A DNA stretch of 64,000 bases from Glossina fuscipes (taxonomy: Eukaryota > Arthropoda > Insecta > Diptera > Glossinidae): the NCBI RefSeq assembly GCF_014805625.2, contig NW_023998423.1, forward strand, positions 1,202,811 through 1,266,810, written 5' to 3'. Below the pieces are notes generated by a model. It saw only the letters and a list, made by a program, of their open reading frames with translations, was not told the origin of the DNA and did not search any database. Of the stretch, positions 1-12,677 are shown in pieces (position 1 is the stretch's first letter; each line of letters begins with the position of its first letter). Position numbers and translations under genes: made by a program.

Positions 1-2806
1 GATGCGCTCTGAAAAGATAAATAATTCACAGCAACTACGTCGCCTCACATACACTTATTAAAACCTTTAGGCGTTTCTTTGATTTGATTTGATTCTTAAA
101 CAGTAACACTAACAACAATAAGAACATGATCGAGAAAGCATATCATGTTGAAAACATTTTTCAATTCATTTTGTCATTCCCTCGGACAACGTCCATGCAA
201 AGGCAGGCACCCTTTCCTTTATAAAATACATTTCTTCTTCTCTCCACGATAATCTGGTATGGTATGAACATCATTAGCATAATGCTTTTTATTTGAAGAA
301 AAGATAATGAAACACAAACAACACAAATAACCCGAAGCCCAGCCTAACACTACAGAAGATGCGGTCGAGCGTATAAGAATTTTTGTGATTAAATTTTTTT
401 CATTCTTTTTACTGCTAGATAGCTGGCTGGTTTTGTTTGGTTCTCATATGCACCAGGACTAATGTCATTCATAGCATTGGACATAACAGTGTCCGAATTA
501 GTCTGCATTCAATAGAAAAATCAAAGGACATAAAAGCCTTGAGATGCTGCTAGAGCTTATGCAAATTAGTTTTTTTTTCCTGCGTCATCTTCTTGGTATA
601 TAACTGCCTGTTTTTCAACCCTTTTGCCTTAAGCTGGACGTTGAAGAAAATTTAAAAAAATTTAATTTTGTTGTTGCATGAGAAATACACCCAGGTAAAA
701 AAACATGTAAGGTTTCAAGATGAAACAACCCCTTGTTGTTGTGTGCTATTTTATGCTATACTAAATGCAAACCCTTTGCTGTTTGTTATCTTCGTGTCCA
801 TTTGAGTTTAAAATTAATGCATCATCCTCCTCATAATCATTGAAAATAACAGCTAGGGCAGCGGCGACGTTATGGACTAAACCAAGTGTATGTATAGATG
901 AATACGCAAAAAAAAAGGAAAAATAACAATACAAAATACATGAAGGCCTTTAAGTTACTTTAACACCACTAAAAAAAAAAAAAATGATATTTCATGATGA
1001 TCATCGTGATCATTATCATGATCGTCATCCTAGCCGTCGTTACTAGTATTACAATTTGTTATTTTTGTAGTTATGTCGTTGTGTCGCTGCTGTGTTAGTC
1101 TGCTTTCATTCATTATGACCGAGATTACGTTAAAAATATTGAAGAAGTTGTTTTTCCACAAATTGAACGAATGAATGAATGACTCAATGATTGAGTGCCT
1201 AACCATTAAAGGATGCTTTTCTTCTTTTTTTTTTTTTTTTTGATTATTACTTTTTTATTCTGTTGTCCTGTGTGTATAGTTAACGATCTTTTCTTTTTAA
1301 CGAAATATCAGTGCGTGTGAGAAAAACTTGAAAGATAAAAAAAAAAAAAAAAAAAAAACGAAGAAAACAAAAACAAACACATCGTTTTCTTTTAATGCCG
1401 TAAGGCGTTCGTTATAATTTTAATTATGTATAAAAGCAACGGAATGATATGTGTAATAAAATCATAAAAAACAATAACAACAACATCGATAATACCCAGG
1501 TTTATACTATACACAGCATTGTAAAAATTGCGCAGTATAAAGACGACCACTTAACAAAAACATTGTTGTCAAATTGTAAAGAATGAACGCTTGGTTGAAT
1601 GAATGGATGGACGGATGGATGCATGATGGCTGTTTAGTTGGTTGCTGTTGTGAGGATGATGGAATGTTTTCTTATCATCATTGTAACACATCAGGTGTTT
1701 TTTCAAGACATTTTTGTTTTTTTTTTTTTTTTAATGCTATTTTTACTTTTCTTCAGTGTTAATTATAAAAAGTCATAATTAAGGGTTTCTTTGAATTTCT
1801 TCTTTATAAACATAAGTTTTCAATTTTGTAAGGGGGTCCCTCGATATAGGAAAGTTGTTCGAGAACAGGTATAAAAGGTGTCAATTTTTTCTCGCAGTCA
1901 ATTAAGTGAAACATTTTAAAATAAATAATTTAATGTCACACTCGCAGAGTTGAAATGTGATAAGCAAATATAACTTGAAACTGTCTACAAAATTTCTTAT
2001 AAATCCGTCGGCAGTTGATATATAGAATAGCAGACGGCTTAGACATATCTTGCATGGAATTTTTGACTTTAAACTTTGGCAAATGTTTTTGTAAGGATAA
2101 AGTAATTTACCAGTGTTCTCTGATGGAGAAAAGCAAATAAAGGGCAAATGCCGAAACTTTCTATTCGAATGTTTGCTACTAATTACAAAATCTTTTCTTG
2201 CGGAAAACATACTTGAAAAGTGGTCTTTAGGCTCAAACGGTGGAATTTGCCTCCTAAGTCGTACTGCTTCAATGGAATTACAGGAGTTAATTGCTTAATA
2301 ATCGAGTTTGCAAAAGAACACATAGCTGATGCAAAGGTTTTTCTTTAGTGCAACGGAAACTTCATAAGATTCTGGTACACCAATATACATTAACTCTAGG
2401 AATTAAACTTAAAATGCACGCCTTCGAAGTATTCGTGAACATCTCTCGTTGAAGCTGAAGGGCAATGAAACCAGCGATAATGTCTACCTTTTACGGTGAG
2501 CGCAGACTTTCAGCGAATGCCATAAATATTTCACATTTCTTGTGAGAATTTTCGTAAGTTTTTATAGTGCTCACTTCGAATAGATAGAATATCCACCGAA
2601 TGTATAGAATAATTAGAAGAATATGTCCGAGAATGTAACTTATTACTGCGCCTATTTTTTTTCTAAATTGGTGGCACTGTGACAAATTTCACATCTTTAC
2701 CGGCATTAGCGTCTCAGCTGCGCGTTGCTTTGTGCGACGCAAAAAAGTGTTTCCCAATTTTCTTCATGTCCGTGGAACAATGCTTCCTGACTATCAGGGG
2801 ACTTAA

Positions 2807-2989
2807 ATCTATGCACACGATCTAAAAACAACCAATCAATCGAGCGCATACTGTGCAAAAGTTAAGCCGAAGACCGAAAAGCAGTGCCGAAGCCGCCCAA
2901 AAGCCAAGGTGAAGTTAATAGTTTTCTTCGATTATCGCGGTGTTGAGTGCTGTGACCTTCCAAGCTGTCAACAAGGAATATTATTTTAG
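2807..2989 (+). pseudogene. mariner (mauritiana-type) transposase fragment
   Basis: One frame stays open for 60 codons to a TAG at 2987. It reads IYAHDLKTTNQSSAY near the start and KVKLIVFFDYRGV near residues 37-49. These match the central part of mariner transposases, where the family has W(I/V)YxYDxxTxxQSSxW followed by a basic proline-rich stretch and LLTVFFDYRGVVH. The catalytic DE(T/S)W block just upstream is broken (GGGGACTTAAATC where GDETWI is expected), and after DYRGV the similarity fades and then stops. No terminal inverted repeats were found. It is a dead fragment of a cut-and-paste DNA transposon in an intron. Homology is from memory of family motifs. Confidence 0.75.
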
Positions 2990-3861
2990 GTTGAGGATTA
3001 CTTTGAGAGCCGAAATAGCTTTAAAATTATAAATAGATTTAAAAAGGATATATTAAGAACAATTTGAATGTTCTTATGATGAATATAATGAACGTATAAA
3101 GACATATTTCACAAAGTTCCCCTAAGTTGTTTGTAACGCTTCCTTAAAACAGCGAAAGTGTGGCTTCTGTCCGAAAATATGACTTACGCTTATATCTTGG
3201 TCTTTCGTATCATTTACAATGCTCCCCATTTAATATGAATGCCAAATCTTGAATGTAATAAACGCTTCTTTCCTATGAGAATTTCTATATCCGTTCTTTA
3301 ACGCTTACGGTGCTGGATTTTGTTATGTTGCATACAAGAAGCATTGCTCCTTTTAAGATGAACGTAAGATTTTAAATGCAGTAAGCATTTCTTAAGCTAC
3401 TTTGTGGACTTGCTTTTTATATACGATGTAACTTTCAGGGTTTTTTCGACCGAAAATATGATATGCATTTATCTGTTTAACTAACTAAATAGACTTTGCT
3501 TACAAAATATTTATACAATTGCCTTATAAATTAGACACTGATATAGACATTATCTCGCTTAGAGTGCATTAACATATGAAAGATATCATTACATAGGTTA
3601 AGCATATACAACAATATTTCAAGGAGAGATGTCGGATGCTTTGAAACAGAATTTTTTTTGGAGTTTTATATTTGAATAAAAATTACTCATTTTCAGAAAA
3701 CACTAGTTCTCAGAACAATTTGTCTACAATTAAAGATTTTCTCAATCGCTCATTGTTGCCGTACACACACCTACTTGAACGGAATTGGTTTTTTGCTGAC
3801 TTAAACACCACTTATTCGTAATTGAAGAAGAAATAAAGACATATAAGAGTATATTGTGATA

Positions 3862-4225
3862 CGGCCCACCATTAAATACCTTATACCGCTTTGCTTAATG
3901 CATATAACAACTTTCCAAAGTAAAGTCTTACGAAGAAAGTGATTGAACAAGTTTGCCGATCCGAACCCTTTTCAATAGCGTTCGTCTTGGGCCAAGCCGT
4001 GTCGGTGCACCGCGATTTCATCAACGTTTCTCAAAATTGCGATCTGTGGAATGCACATTAGAATATACATTACACGGACAGGCAATCTAACATCGATTCG
4101 CAAAGGGATTCTAAATCGGTCAGTAAAATAAAAAGAGGGCGTATCCCAAGTTCTTCTGCTTGTTGCATACATCCGCACAAATTCAAATAACCTTTGTACC
4201 ATAAGTGGTGCGCTGGATAACAAAA
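3862..4225 (+). repeat. dispersed intronic repeat, copy 1
   Basis: This is a member of a family found about ten times in this window in both orientations. Landmarks in order: ACCATTAAATACC and TATACCGCTT at the left, a block with GATCCGAACCCTTTTCAATAG and CTTGGGCCAA, then CCCAAGTTCTTCTGCTTGTT, TGCATACATCCGCAC and AAGTGGTGCG at the right. The left TATACCRCTT and the right AAGTGGTGTA-type end are inverted relative to each other, as in a MITE. No coding capacity. Confidence 0.7.
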
Positions 4226-7162
4226 AAACTCAAGATCACTGTTTGAAATTTTTATGAAACAGAAGTCGTACATTCAAACGGAGTAAATGCTTGATATTTA
4301 CGTTCCGTAAGGGGCAAGCCACAGACAGTAAAAGGAAAACATTTTTTGGGAGCCATCAAAAAAAAAAAGAAAATTTTGGCTATTAGTCTCACAGTTAACT
4401 GCAAGCATTATTACGGAGCAGCTGATAAATTCTGGAATACGATCATCGTTTACCCAATTTCCCTAGAAATAACCTATATATCAACGAAATGAGCGTACTG
4501 ATAGCTAGAGTTAGCGGCTGTCATCGTCATGCAAGCACATTTCGCTGCAGGCGTTCGATATTTGCCTCCTCTATTCGTTTTCATCGAATCTCATGCATCT
4601 GAAAATCGGTTGTATAGAGTCTTTATACAAAAATTGTCGTGTTTTAGAGGTAACTTTGCAAAAGTAGTATAAGTAGGAAAAAAATTGAAGAAATCGTCGT
4701 TGTGTGCGCTCAAAATAAGTGGCAAGTCATAAACTCTTTGAATATTTTTGTGGGCACATCCTATCTGTTGGCATAAGTCGTTCTTACCAGTGACACTAGT
4801 AAGTATTTCATTAAGTTAGTTCACTTTAGGGCATAAGAGTACAATTCATTTTAAATTTAAACGTATTCCGCATATACAAGTGGAACAAAAAAAAAAAACT
4901 GAAGCACTGATATCTCACTCTCTTCAAATATTTCTTAAGCATTACATATTTAATGCAATGTTTACTTGGTTGAGAGATTATAAGTTATGCTAATGATATA
5001 CTAATTACTAAAGTATTTGTGTATGCATGCTTTATAAAAACAAAACGTTCATCCGCGCATTTACCATTGTGGGTGGGTAATGGAGCGTATAATATGAATA
5101 AAATGGTTGGCCGGCGTTTAAACAACGGCGCGCGTGCTTGTGTTTATGCCTCCCAGTCTTATCTATGATGTCTGTCTGCTTGTCTGTCTATCAGATTATG
5201 AGAAAACAAAAGGCAAACGCTTAAAAAAACACGATCGTTCACTGCTGATGATAAATGTTTTAGTTTTTTCCCCTTTTTGTCGATGTGGTTGCGTTGGTGG
5301 CGGTAAGGGGGAAGAGTGGTTAGGCTTAATTGTTTCCCATTTTTATTATATATTTAATGATGAAATGTATGTTATACGCGTGTTTATGTATTTTCACATT
5401 TTCGTTATTAGATACGCCTGACTTTCGTAAACATGCAAACAATTCCTGTCATGTGTGACGTGTGACTTATCTTAACCCACCAATCGCAATGTTTGTAAAA
5501 ACGTTATATGGGTAACAGTGTGTAGGCGTTCACAAGTGTATTATACAATTTATAAAAAACACAAGCTAGAATAAGGTAAACAACAGAAATAGCAACAAAA
5601 ACAGTAATAACGTCATGCCTTTTATAACGTATTTAGCGTAGCTTTAACTTTTTGTTTACAAATTAGTTTATTTTTTTTATTTTTTTTTTTTATGTATGTG
5701 CAAATTAGTTTAGTCTTTCAATAATAAAAAGGAAGTAAATGTATTCTCGCATGTGAAGTGGATTGAGCGACTGTTGACGCTTTTTATTTTCCTTTTTTTT
5801 TTTTGCATAAGTAGTTGCGATTGTAGTAAAGTCAAAAAGTCGCACGCTTTTAAGGTTGTTACAGTAGGCTGTCATTTGCGGTATATATATAGCATGCGCA
5901 CGCATACACGAATCACACGCACACTTACCTATATGCGTTTACATTAAATTGAGTGCTAATATAATTTCCGTTCTTGTTAAGGAAGAAGTCAGCAAAAAAA
6001 AAAAAACAGAAAAAAAATTCATTAGGAAACTTTATAACGCCACACACTTAACGGCATTGCATGGATGTGTACGTACACGCATTTGTGTGAAAAAATTATT
6101 AGACAGGAAGCTAAATAACATATAAGCAAACTTATAAACTTATAACTTATCGCGCTCGCTCTGTGGGACTCTGTGAAATTTTGTTACATGTTGCGCCTGT
6201 TGTGCAAATAATTATAGATCTGAACAAGAAACATACAAAGGGTGAATAAAATTCAAAAGCATTTCCTTCTTCGTGCGACATATAGAGTTTTCTACACAAC
6301 TTGTTGCAAAACCATTTTCAAGAACAAAGAAAAAAAAAAAGAAAAAACTTCTTCTTAATATTAGGTTCAATTCTTAAATGCGCCTTCTTGGGAAGTTAAA
6401 CTTAATTAGTAATTTTTCAATTTTCACATTCCAATCGCCTGCTGTGCAAATTTTTTCTTAACAAAGTGTTAATAAAGTTTTTTTTTTATTTCCCTTTTAT
6501 TTATTTATTAAACTAAACAAATTTAACACCTTTTTTTTGGAGGTGTTACTTGACAGCTGTGTACTAAAATTTGGACATATTTATCTTTTTGACATTGTAT
6601 GCTAATACTGCTAAGTAAACAATTAAATTATTATTTACAAAGGCGGTAAAGAACTAATGCATATTGAAACAAAAAGTACTAAAAAATATTAACACTGCGG
6701 CAACTAAATTCTAATTCACACGATCACTTAACACACAACATATGATGCGCCTTTCAGTCACATAGCTACTTCAGGTGTATTAAGGCAAACGATTTTCGTA
6801 CATACTTGCGTAGGGTAAGGAAACCTTCTATAGCGAGTGAGTGGAAAACTTCTAAATTTAATTTGAAAAGTTATCGATCGGATTGAAGAAAACCGTAGTT
6901 CAAAACCCATATGAGCCGAACCGGTAGGTTGTTTTTAGTTTGAGAAGCTCATAAGAGAATAGAATAAAGCTATTTTCGTACGAATTTCTTAGCAAAGAAG
7001 GCATTTTACAAAAAGGAAAATGAACTCTGAATAGTGGTAAGTGTATAGTTTTGTATTACACACTTGCATGAAGAGTTCACCAGAGAAGATCATGTTCTAG
7101 AACAATAGGGATGTTTTCAGAATGTGATATTTGTGAAATAGCCATGAAGGGTGATATTTTTT

Positions 7163-7510
7163 ATACCTCACACCGCTTGCAAGGATATATTGTGCGGATG
7201 TACACAATATCCGGAAGGACCTGAGATAGGCACAATTTTTGTTAAGTAGCCGCTAAGGACAAGTTCCAGAACTACTTTCCAAATCGATCTAAGCTTTTCT
7301 GTCCTTCTGTCCATCCACCCTTCTGTTCGTCCATTCTTCTGTCTATCTCTCCTTCTGTTCATCTTGCATTGTTAAGTTCAATCGTTAATTCTCAATTTTT
7401 GAGATATTGTGAGGAAAATTTGTGAACGGCTGTGTTTTTGATTGACCCTACTGAAAATGGTTCGAATTGGATAACTTTTTCGACCACTTCTCACATAATG
7501 TGTTATGTGA
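7163..7510 (-). repeat. dispersed intronic repeat, copy 2 (reverse)
   Basis: Reverse copy of the family described at 3862-4225. It shows CGGATGTACACAAT and CCGGAAGGACCTGAGATAG at the left and GAAAATGGTTCGAATTGGAT followed by CGACCACTTCTCACATAATG at the right, the complements of the forward landmarks. A cluster of CTTCTGTCCATC-type units lies in the middle, as the forward copies have GACAGACGG-type units. Confidence 0.65.
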
Positions 7511-7559
7511 ACAGCTTCGTTAAGCGAACTTGTAGTAGTTTGCCGTGGACCACGATAAC

Positions 7560-7790
7560 GTTTTTATTTTTTAAAGCTTGAAGAATAAAAGATATTTCTA
7601 CGTATTAAAGTAAATAGCACTGTACTTTGACGCTTGGACATTGCAGTTTTGTTTTGAAAAAAAGTATCGTTCACATGTTCATACCGGTTTTGAACACGCT
7701 TGCGCAAATCATTGCTCCAATAATTGATGACTCTGCCCAACATTGTTGGTGATATGTCTGCTGCAGACTGACGACGGTTCGCCTCCAAAG
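7560..7790 (-). pseudogene. IS630/Tc1-mariner-type transposase C-terminal fragment
   Basis: The reverse strand encodes EANRRQSAADISPTMLGRVI, then NYWSNDLRKRVQN and HVNDTFFQNK within about 75 residues. The layout (an LExNI-like start, IxPxMLxxVIxNW, then a short basic segment and HxNDxxF) resembles the C-terminal tail common in insect DDE_3-type transposases. The usual RGGH motif is degraded to RYEH. No catalytic residues or terminal repeats are visible, so this is at most a remnant. It abuts the reverse dispersed-repeat copy at 7163-7510. Identification is tentative. Confidence 0.45.
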
Positions 7791-10700
7791 TTTTGCAGCT
7801 TGTTTGTATAGATCCGTGCTTTGATTGCGCCCTCTAAGAAATAAGCTCATGGACGCTAAATCATATGATCACGAGGCCCCGAACAGAAACATAATAATGG
7901 GCGCATAGCTCTTTGATGGGCAACCAGTGAACTGAGCTGCCGCTATGGTGATATTTATTTAATGACTTCTACTTCTATTTTCTGCAAATTGTACTGAGCA
8001 TTTTCGCATCTGGAAGCATGCAAAACAAAAAGAAAAACTGGATAGTTAGGCATTATAATTTCACAAAATGAATAGCTCTTATCGACCGGCGCTGTATAAT
8101 CTTTTAAAGGAAAGTTATAATTTCTTCACGCATGTCAGGTATATTATAGACATGTATATGTTTCAATTGACTTCATAAATTAACTAAAAATTAAGATAAC
8201 AATTAATCACTGGAATTTAAGACACTTTGGCTCGTGTACTAAATTAAAATATTTTTCGTTCCCACTCTAATCTAATCGTAAATCTTTAACCGAAAGGCTT
8301 ATCGCTATCAATTGCATAAATATCGTATGTTTACAACAAAATAAAAAAATACCATAACATTTTTGTTTAACAAAAAAATACACTCTCAAGCTTAGCTTGT
8401 GCAAACAACAAACAACATAAAGTACATAAATCTCTTTACGTATACCTATATGTCTGTCTATCTGTTTGTTTCTAGAAATATTTGCATATTAATTGAATTG
8501 CAATTGATATGGAATAATATGAATTCTCTATGAATTAAAAGGAAAAATAAATATTGTAAACAAAAACAGCAAAAACAATTATTGTGAAAATATTTGTATT
8601 AAAAACTAATAGGAATAAAATTAATTTATATTTGAAATAAATAAATTAAAATTTCAGCAATATACACGTATGGGCTTGGTGTCAAAATTATCTCTTAGGA
8701 GCATTAGTTTTCAGAAAGGATTTTTTTATCTTCAATATGTTCATTCAAACCTGTAAGACATTTTCAGGTTTAATTGAGTTAAAAGCGAACGAAGGAATTC
8801 TTATTTTGAGTATCGAATATCAGAATACTTGAAATCAAGCAGTGCGTGCTGCTATCAGTAAAAATCGAAATTGTAGGCGCTGTTAGTTTCTTTTAATATC
8901 TCTCAATTTAATACGGAATCCAAGGATGCCAAGCATCCATAAGATTGACATAGAAAGGCAGGCATATAAAGGCCATAGAAAAATGCCAGGAAAAACATTC
9001 TGCCCTACTCATTAATGTAATTCTAAGGTCTTGTGATAGGAGTCCCGTCTGTTTGCAGCTTTCCTTAGTGTAATCGGATGGTCGCTTGTTTACGAATATT
9101 TTTTAAAGCATCTTTGATCACTTTCATCACATTGAAAATGGATTTGAAATCATGCAAAGAATTAATTGAGGAAAGCATTTGCAAAAATTTAAGACTTTTA
9201 GAACAATCTAATACAAGAAGTTCGCCTATGCACATCCATTATGGGTGTGAGAAGGCATCCTGATTCCAGTGGTGCTTCAGTTTATATTATAATCTCATTA
9301 GCGTTAAGCACCCATAGGCGTAGAAACCTCGGCTTTTGATCTCTCTTACCATGCCGGATAGCAAACGTAGCCATCATTTTCTAAAACATATGCACTGGCA
9401 GAACACAACTGGCATGGCAAAGGTCTTTAAAAACTCAAAGGAACAGTGTTCCCAGCTACATTTACTTTTAAACTTATTTTTTAGAACAATTTGAATGCCA
9501 CTCTGTCTGGCTGTTCTTCTTATCTCACGGGTGCAAAAAATTGTTTTAGAAAGTTGGAACTTGTAGTAATCCCTTGACCTAAGCACACTCAGAAATGATG
9601 CATTATTTTGCCTCGAGCACATTTACAATTAACTAATGGGTATGAAATATTAGTGACTATATATTTTTTATTTATTTATTATTTAAAACTACATTAATTT
9701 TCTACAGATTTTATCTTAATTACAGAAAAATATTTAAAATTAAAATTAAAATATATTAAATTATTATTGATTTCTTGCAATTTCTTAATCATACGATGGA
9801 TGCTTAAAACTGCATAGGAGTCTTAATGGGGTTATTTTTACGCTTACCTAAGTGCATGTGTATGTATATGCAAGTGCATTTTTATAGCAATTATATCTAC
9901 TTATAATGCATCATCGATCATTTATCGCTGACTGATTAACTGGCTGTTTAAAGTTTAATTCTCTTCTCTCGTATACAAAGAAAACATTGTTGTTGATGTG
10001 ATTGCCGTTGTGGTTTCTTTTAATTTTCCTATAAACCATTTTGATTCAATGATCAATCATGTTTTTGTTTATAGTTATACACACATATATGTATATGCAC
10101 TCTTACATACATACATATATTTATAAATTTATATACTTGTAAATTTTTTTTTTTTTTTTGTAAATTATTTCTCTTTTAATATTTTTATCTTTTACATACC
10201 CAGACAAGTCAAGGTTCACCTCTAAAGCGTTTAAAAACAAATAAAAAATATAAGCAAAATGTTTTTTTTTTCAATTTTTTTTTGTTTTTTTTTTGATATT
10301 TTGAAAAGTTTGCAATAAAACCTTAACAGAAATGCGTAAATGTAGTTGCATAACCTACGCATCTGTATATAAATCACTTAATGACCTTGACGTTAATTTG
10401 TGTAAGAAAAAAAAAAAAAAAGAAAGAAAGAAATCCCCCCGCGTATAATAGCGCTTTTAACTCTCTTTCTTTAAACAATTCTCTGAATCACGTTTTATTT
10501 TTAATTATTACCGAATCAAATACTAACAAAAACGCGAAAAAGAAACAAACGAACCAAAAATAAAAAGAAAAAATCCCAAATTTAGTCAACAACTCTTTAA
10601 AACACTCAGAATAACAAAATGTTAACCACAATAAACCGTAATATTCATAAAAAGCACTTTGCACTTATATTCGCCATACCACAGTCAACAGAATAAGCAG

Positions 10701-11171
10701 AAATTCACCCAAAAAAAAAAAAAAAATTTAAAAAAAATCGTCGAATAAAACTTTGAAATGGTTTTTGCTGGTATGTCCGACTCTGCAAGAGTTTAAAATA
10801 AAAACAGTTTATTAGTGTTTAAACAAACGCATATGTGTGTCCACATATGTTTGCTAAATGCATAGCTTTGTATTTATATAGATATGTGTATATATTTTTA
10901 TTATAGCCGCTGCAGTCAATGTTCGCTGGTGTCCTTCAGTTTTTCTGTTTGTTGGGTTTTTTTAATACTTTATTTAAAAAAGAAAAAGAAAAGAAAAAAA
11001 TTAAATTAAATCTTATCGTTATTATTACATATAAAGATCCCATACATACATATATAAATCTATACGTACGTATAAACAGTGAAACTTCTTTTAAATATGA
11101 AAGAAAATTTTTATTGTCAAAATTTAATTTAATATGAATTTGCTTAAAAGACTAGATTTATTTTTTTTACA

Positions 11172-11312
11172 GTGAAGAAGATCTCCATCCTCCTTGGATG
11201 CATTGGCTTCTTTGTTAATTTCGTTCTTTCTCTAATGCCGACCGGTGTTGAACTTAAGGTTTCTCTCCCTTTGTTTGCTGATTGCAATAATTGCGATTCA
11301 ACAACGGCTTAA
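11172..11312 (+). other. unexplained 46-codon open stretch after an acceptor-like site
   Basis: A run of T ending in ACAG at 11169-11172 is followed by an open frame without ATG. The frame starts at GTG (KKISILLGCIGFFVNFVLS...) and ends at TAA 11310-11312. The first 20 residues resemble a signal peptide: two lysines, then a hydrophobic core. Later residues include two cysteines around an Asn-Asn pair. Base composition is richer in C and G than the neighbourhood. I recognise no family. It may be a decayed exon of an inserted gene or chance. Confidence 0.2.
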
Positions 11313-12549
11313 ACATTTCTATCTGTTCATTGAGCAGAGTAAAATCGTTTTCCCTACTATCAGAATAACGAAGGCTTACTTTTGAGCCAGCAGCCTTACT
11401 TTATACAGTCATTGGTAGTGAGATAGTGGCATAGCGAGCGCAGTATCTTCTTAGAATAGTGCGATATAATAAAACATGGCATGGATGGGAAAAGACTGTC
11501 TACTCACTTTCGATTTCCACGCGGTTGTTTGACCGGGAAAATGTGGTTACTTGCAGGAAAGCCTTTAATCTCCAAACACGTTTTAATTCTGCATTTTCTC
11601 TTTTAATGTTTCATGTATTTAGACCGTTACGTTTATGTCAATGTAACAGATCAAATAAGGATGCTTTCACCTAAGCTTGCTTTGTATTATCTTGTTGTAA
11701 TTTTTTAGAGAACGAATGATGCACGTGAACGAAGTATTCCACGACTATCCTTAAATTCGATAAAGGTCTGAGCATCTCTTCCTTAAAAGGAAAGACCATA
11801 GTTTTCGTCTTTATTCTAGTTTTGTGAAACGCGGTACCGATTTTTAATTTCTGCAACGATCTTTCGGCCAAACCTTTTGTTTCTCTTTTTCTCGTTTAAA
11901 GTCTCCACCAATTCAATTTTCGCTATATATCTATAAAATGTTAAGCTTATTCGTGCTTGACGAATCTTTCTCACGTAGGAGATAAAAGATTCAATTTGTT
12001 TAAATTGAAGCAATTTGACAAAAGAACATAAAATGATTGCTGTACACGGGCGGCAAGACTTATTTCATGGACGCATACATTTCACTTCAGTGTGATTTGA
12101 ATGAAGCCCGCAAATCATTCAATTATTCGAGAAATCTCGCCAGTTACCATTTGCCTCTAGCAGATTAAGCGGTAAACCCGTCGTCTGAAATGGGGTTTCA
12201 CTTTACGCACACGCAATTGCATATATAGATGAATGCTCGTCTACTCTATGTTTTAAATAATGTTTATTCTCTTTATATACACTTGTATAAAGAAACCGAA
12301 AAGAACAGATTACGTTAATTGTTATTATTTTTTGTTCTTATTTGTTCTTAATTATTTTTTATTGCTTTTTTTTATAAATGAACGCTAGAGAGTATGTTAA
12401 TTTTATCATTTCTCCGGTAACATCCAGAAATATGCTTTAAAAACTAAATATTCTCTTAATCGTTGGATCAGTGAAGTCATCATTGTCTTTTCTCGTTCAC
12501 ATATGCAAATTATTTAAGAAAAGTCACAAATTATTGAATATAGAGACGA

Positions 12550-12677
12550 AAGTAAAGTCAATTCTCGGTATTGCAAAATTTGCTTCCAAAGCCGGAATGC
12601 CCGGATTGGCAAAGGTAATGGATCCAAATCTCAACTGGGGTAGTGAGGAGTTTTCAATAAAGCCTATAAAGCTTTAG
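12550..12677 (+). other. possible gene-fragment remnant
   Basis: Within an open frame (12471-12677) the last 42 codons read like protein rather than AT noise, including KFASKAGMPGLAKVMDPNLN followed by WGSEEFSIKPIKL and TAG. I do not recognise the family. There is no good splice acceptor upstream, no partner exon and no polyadenylation signal tied to it. It may be a fragment of a retroposed gene. Confidence is low. Confidence 0.2.
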
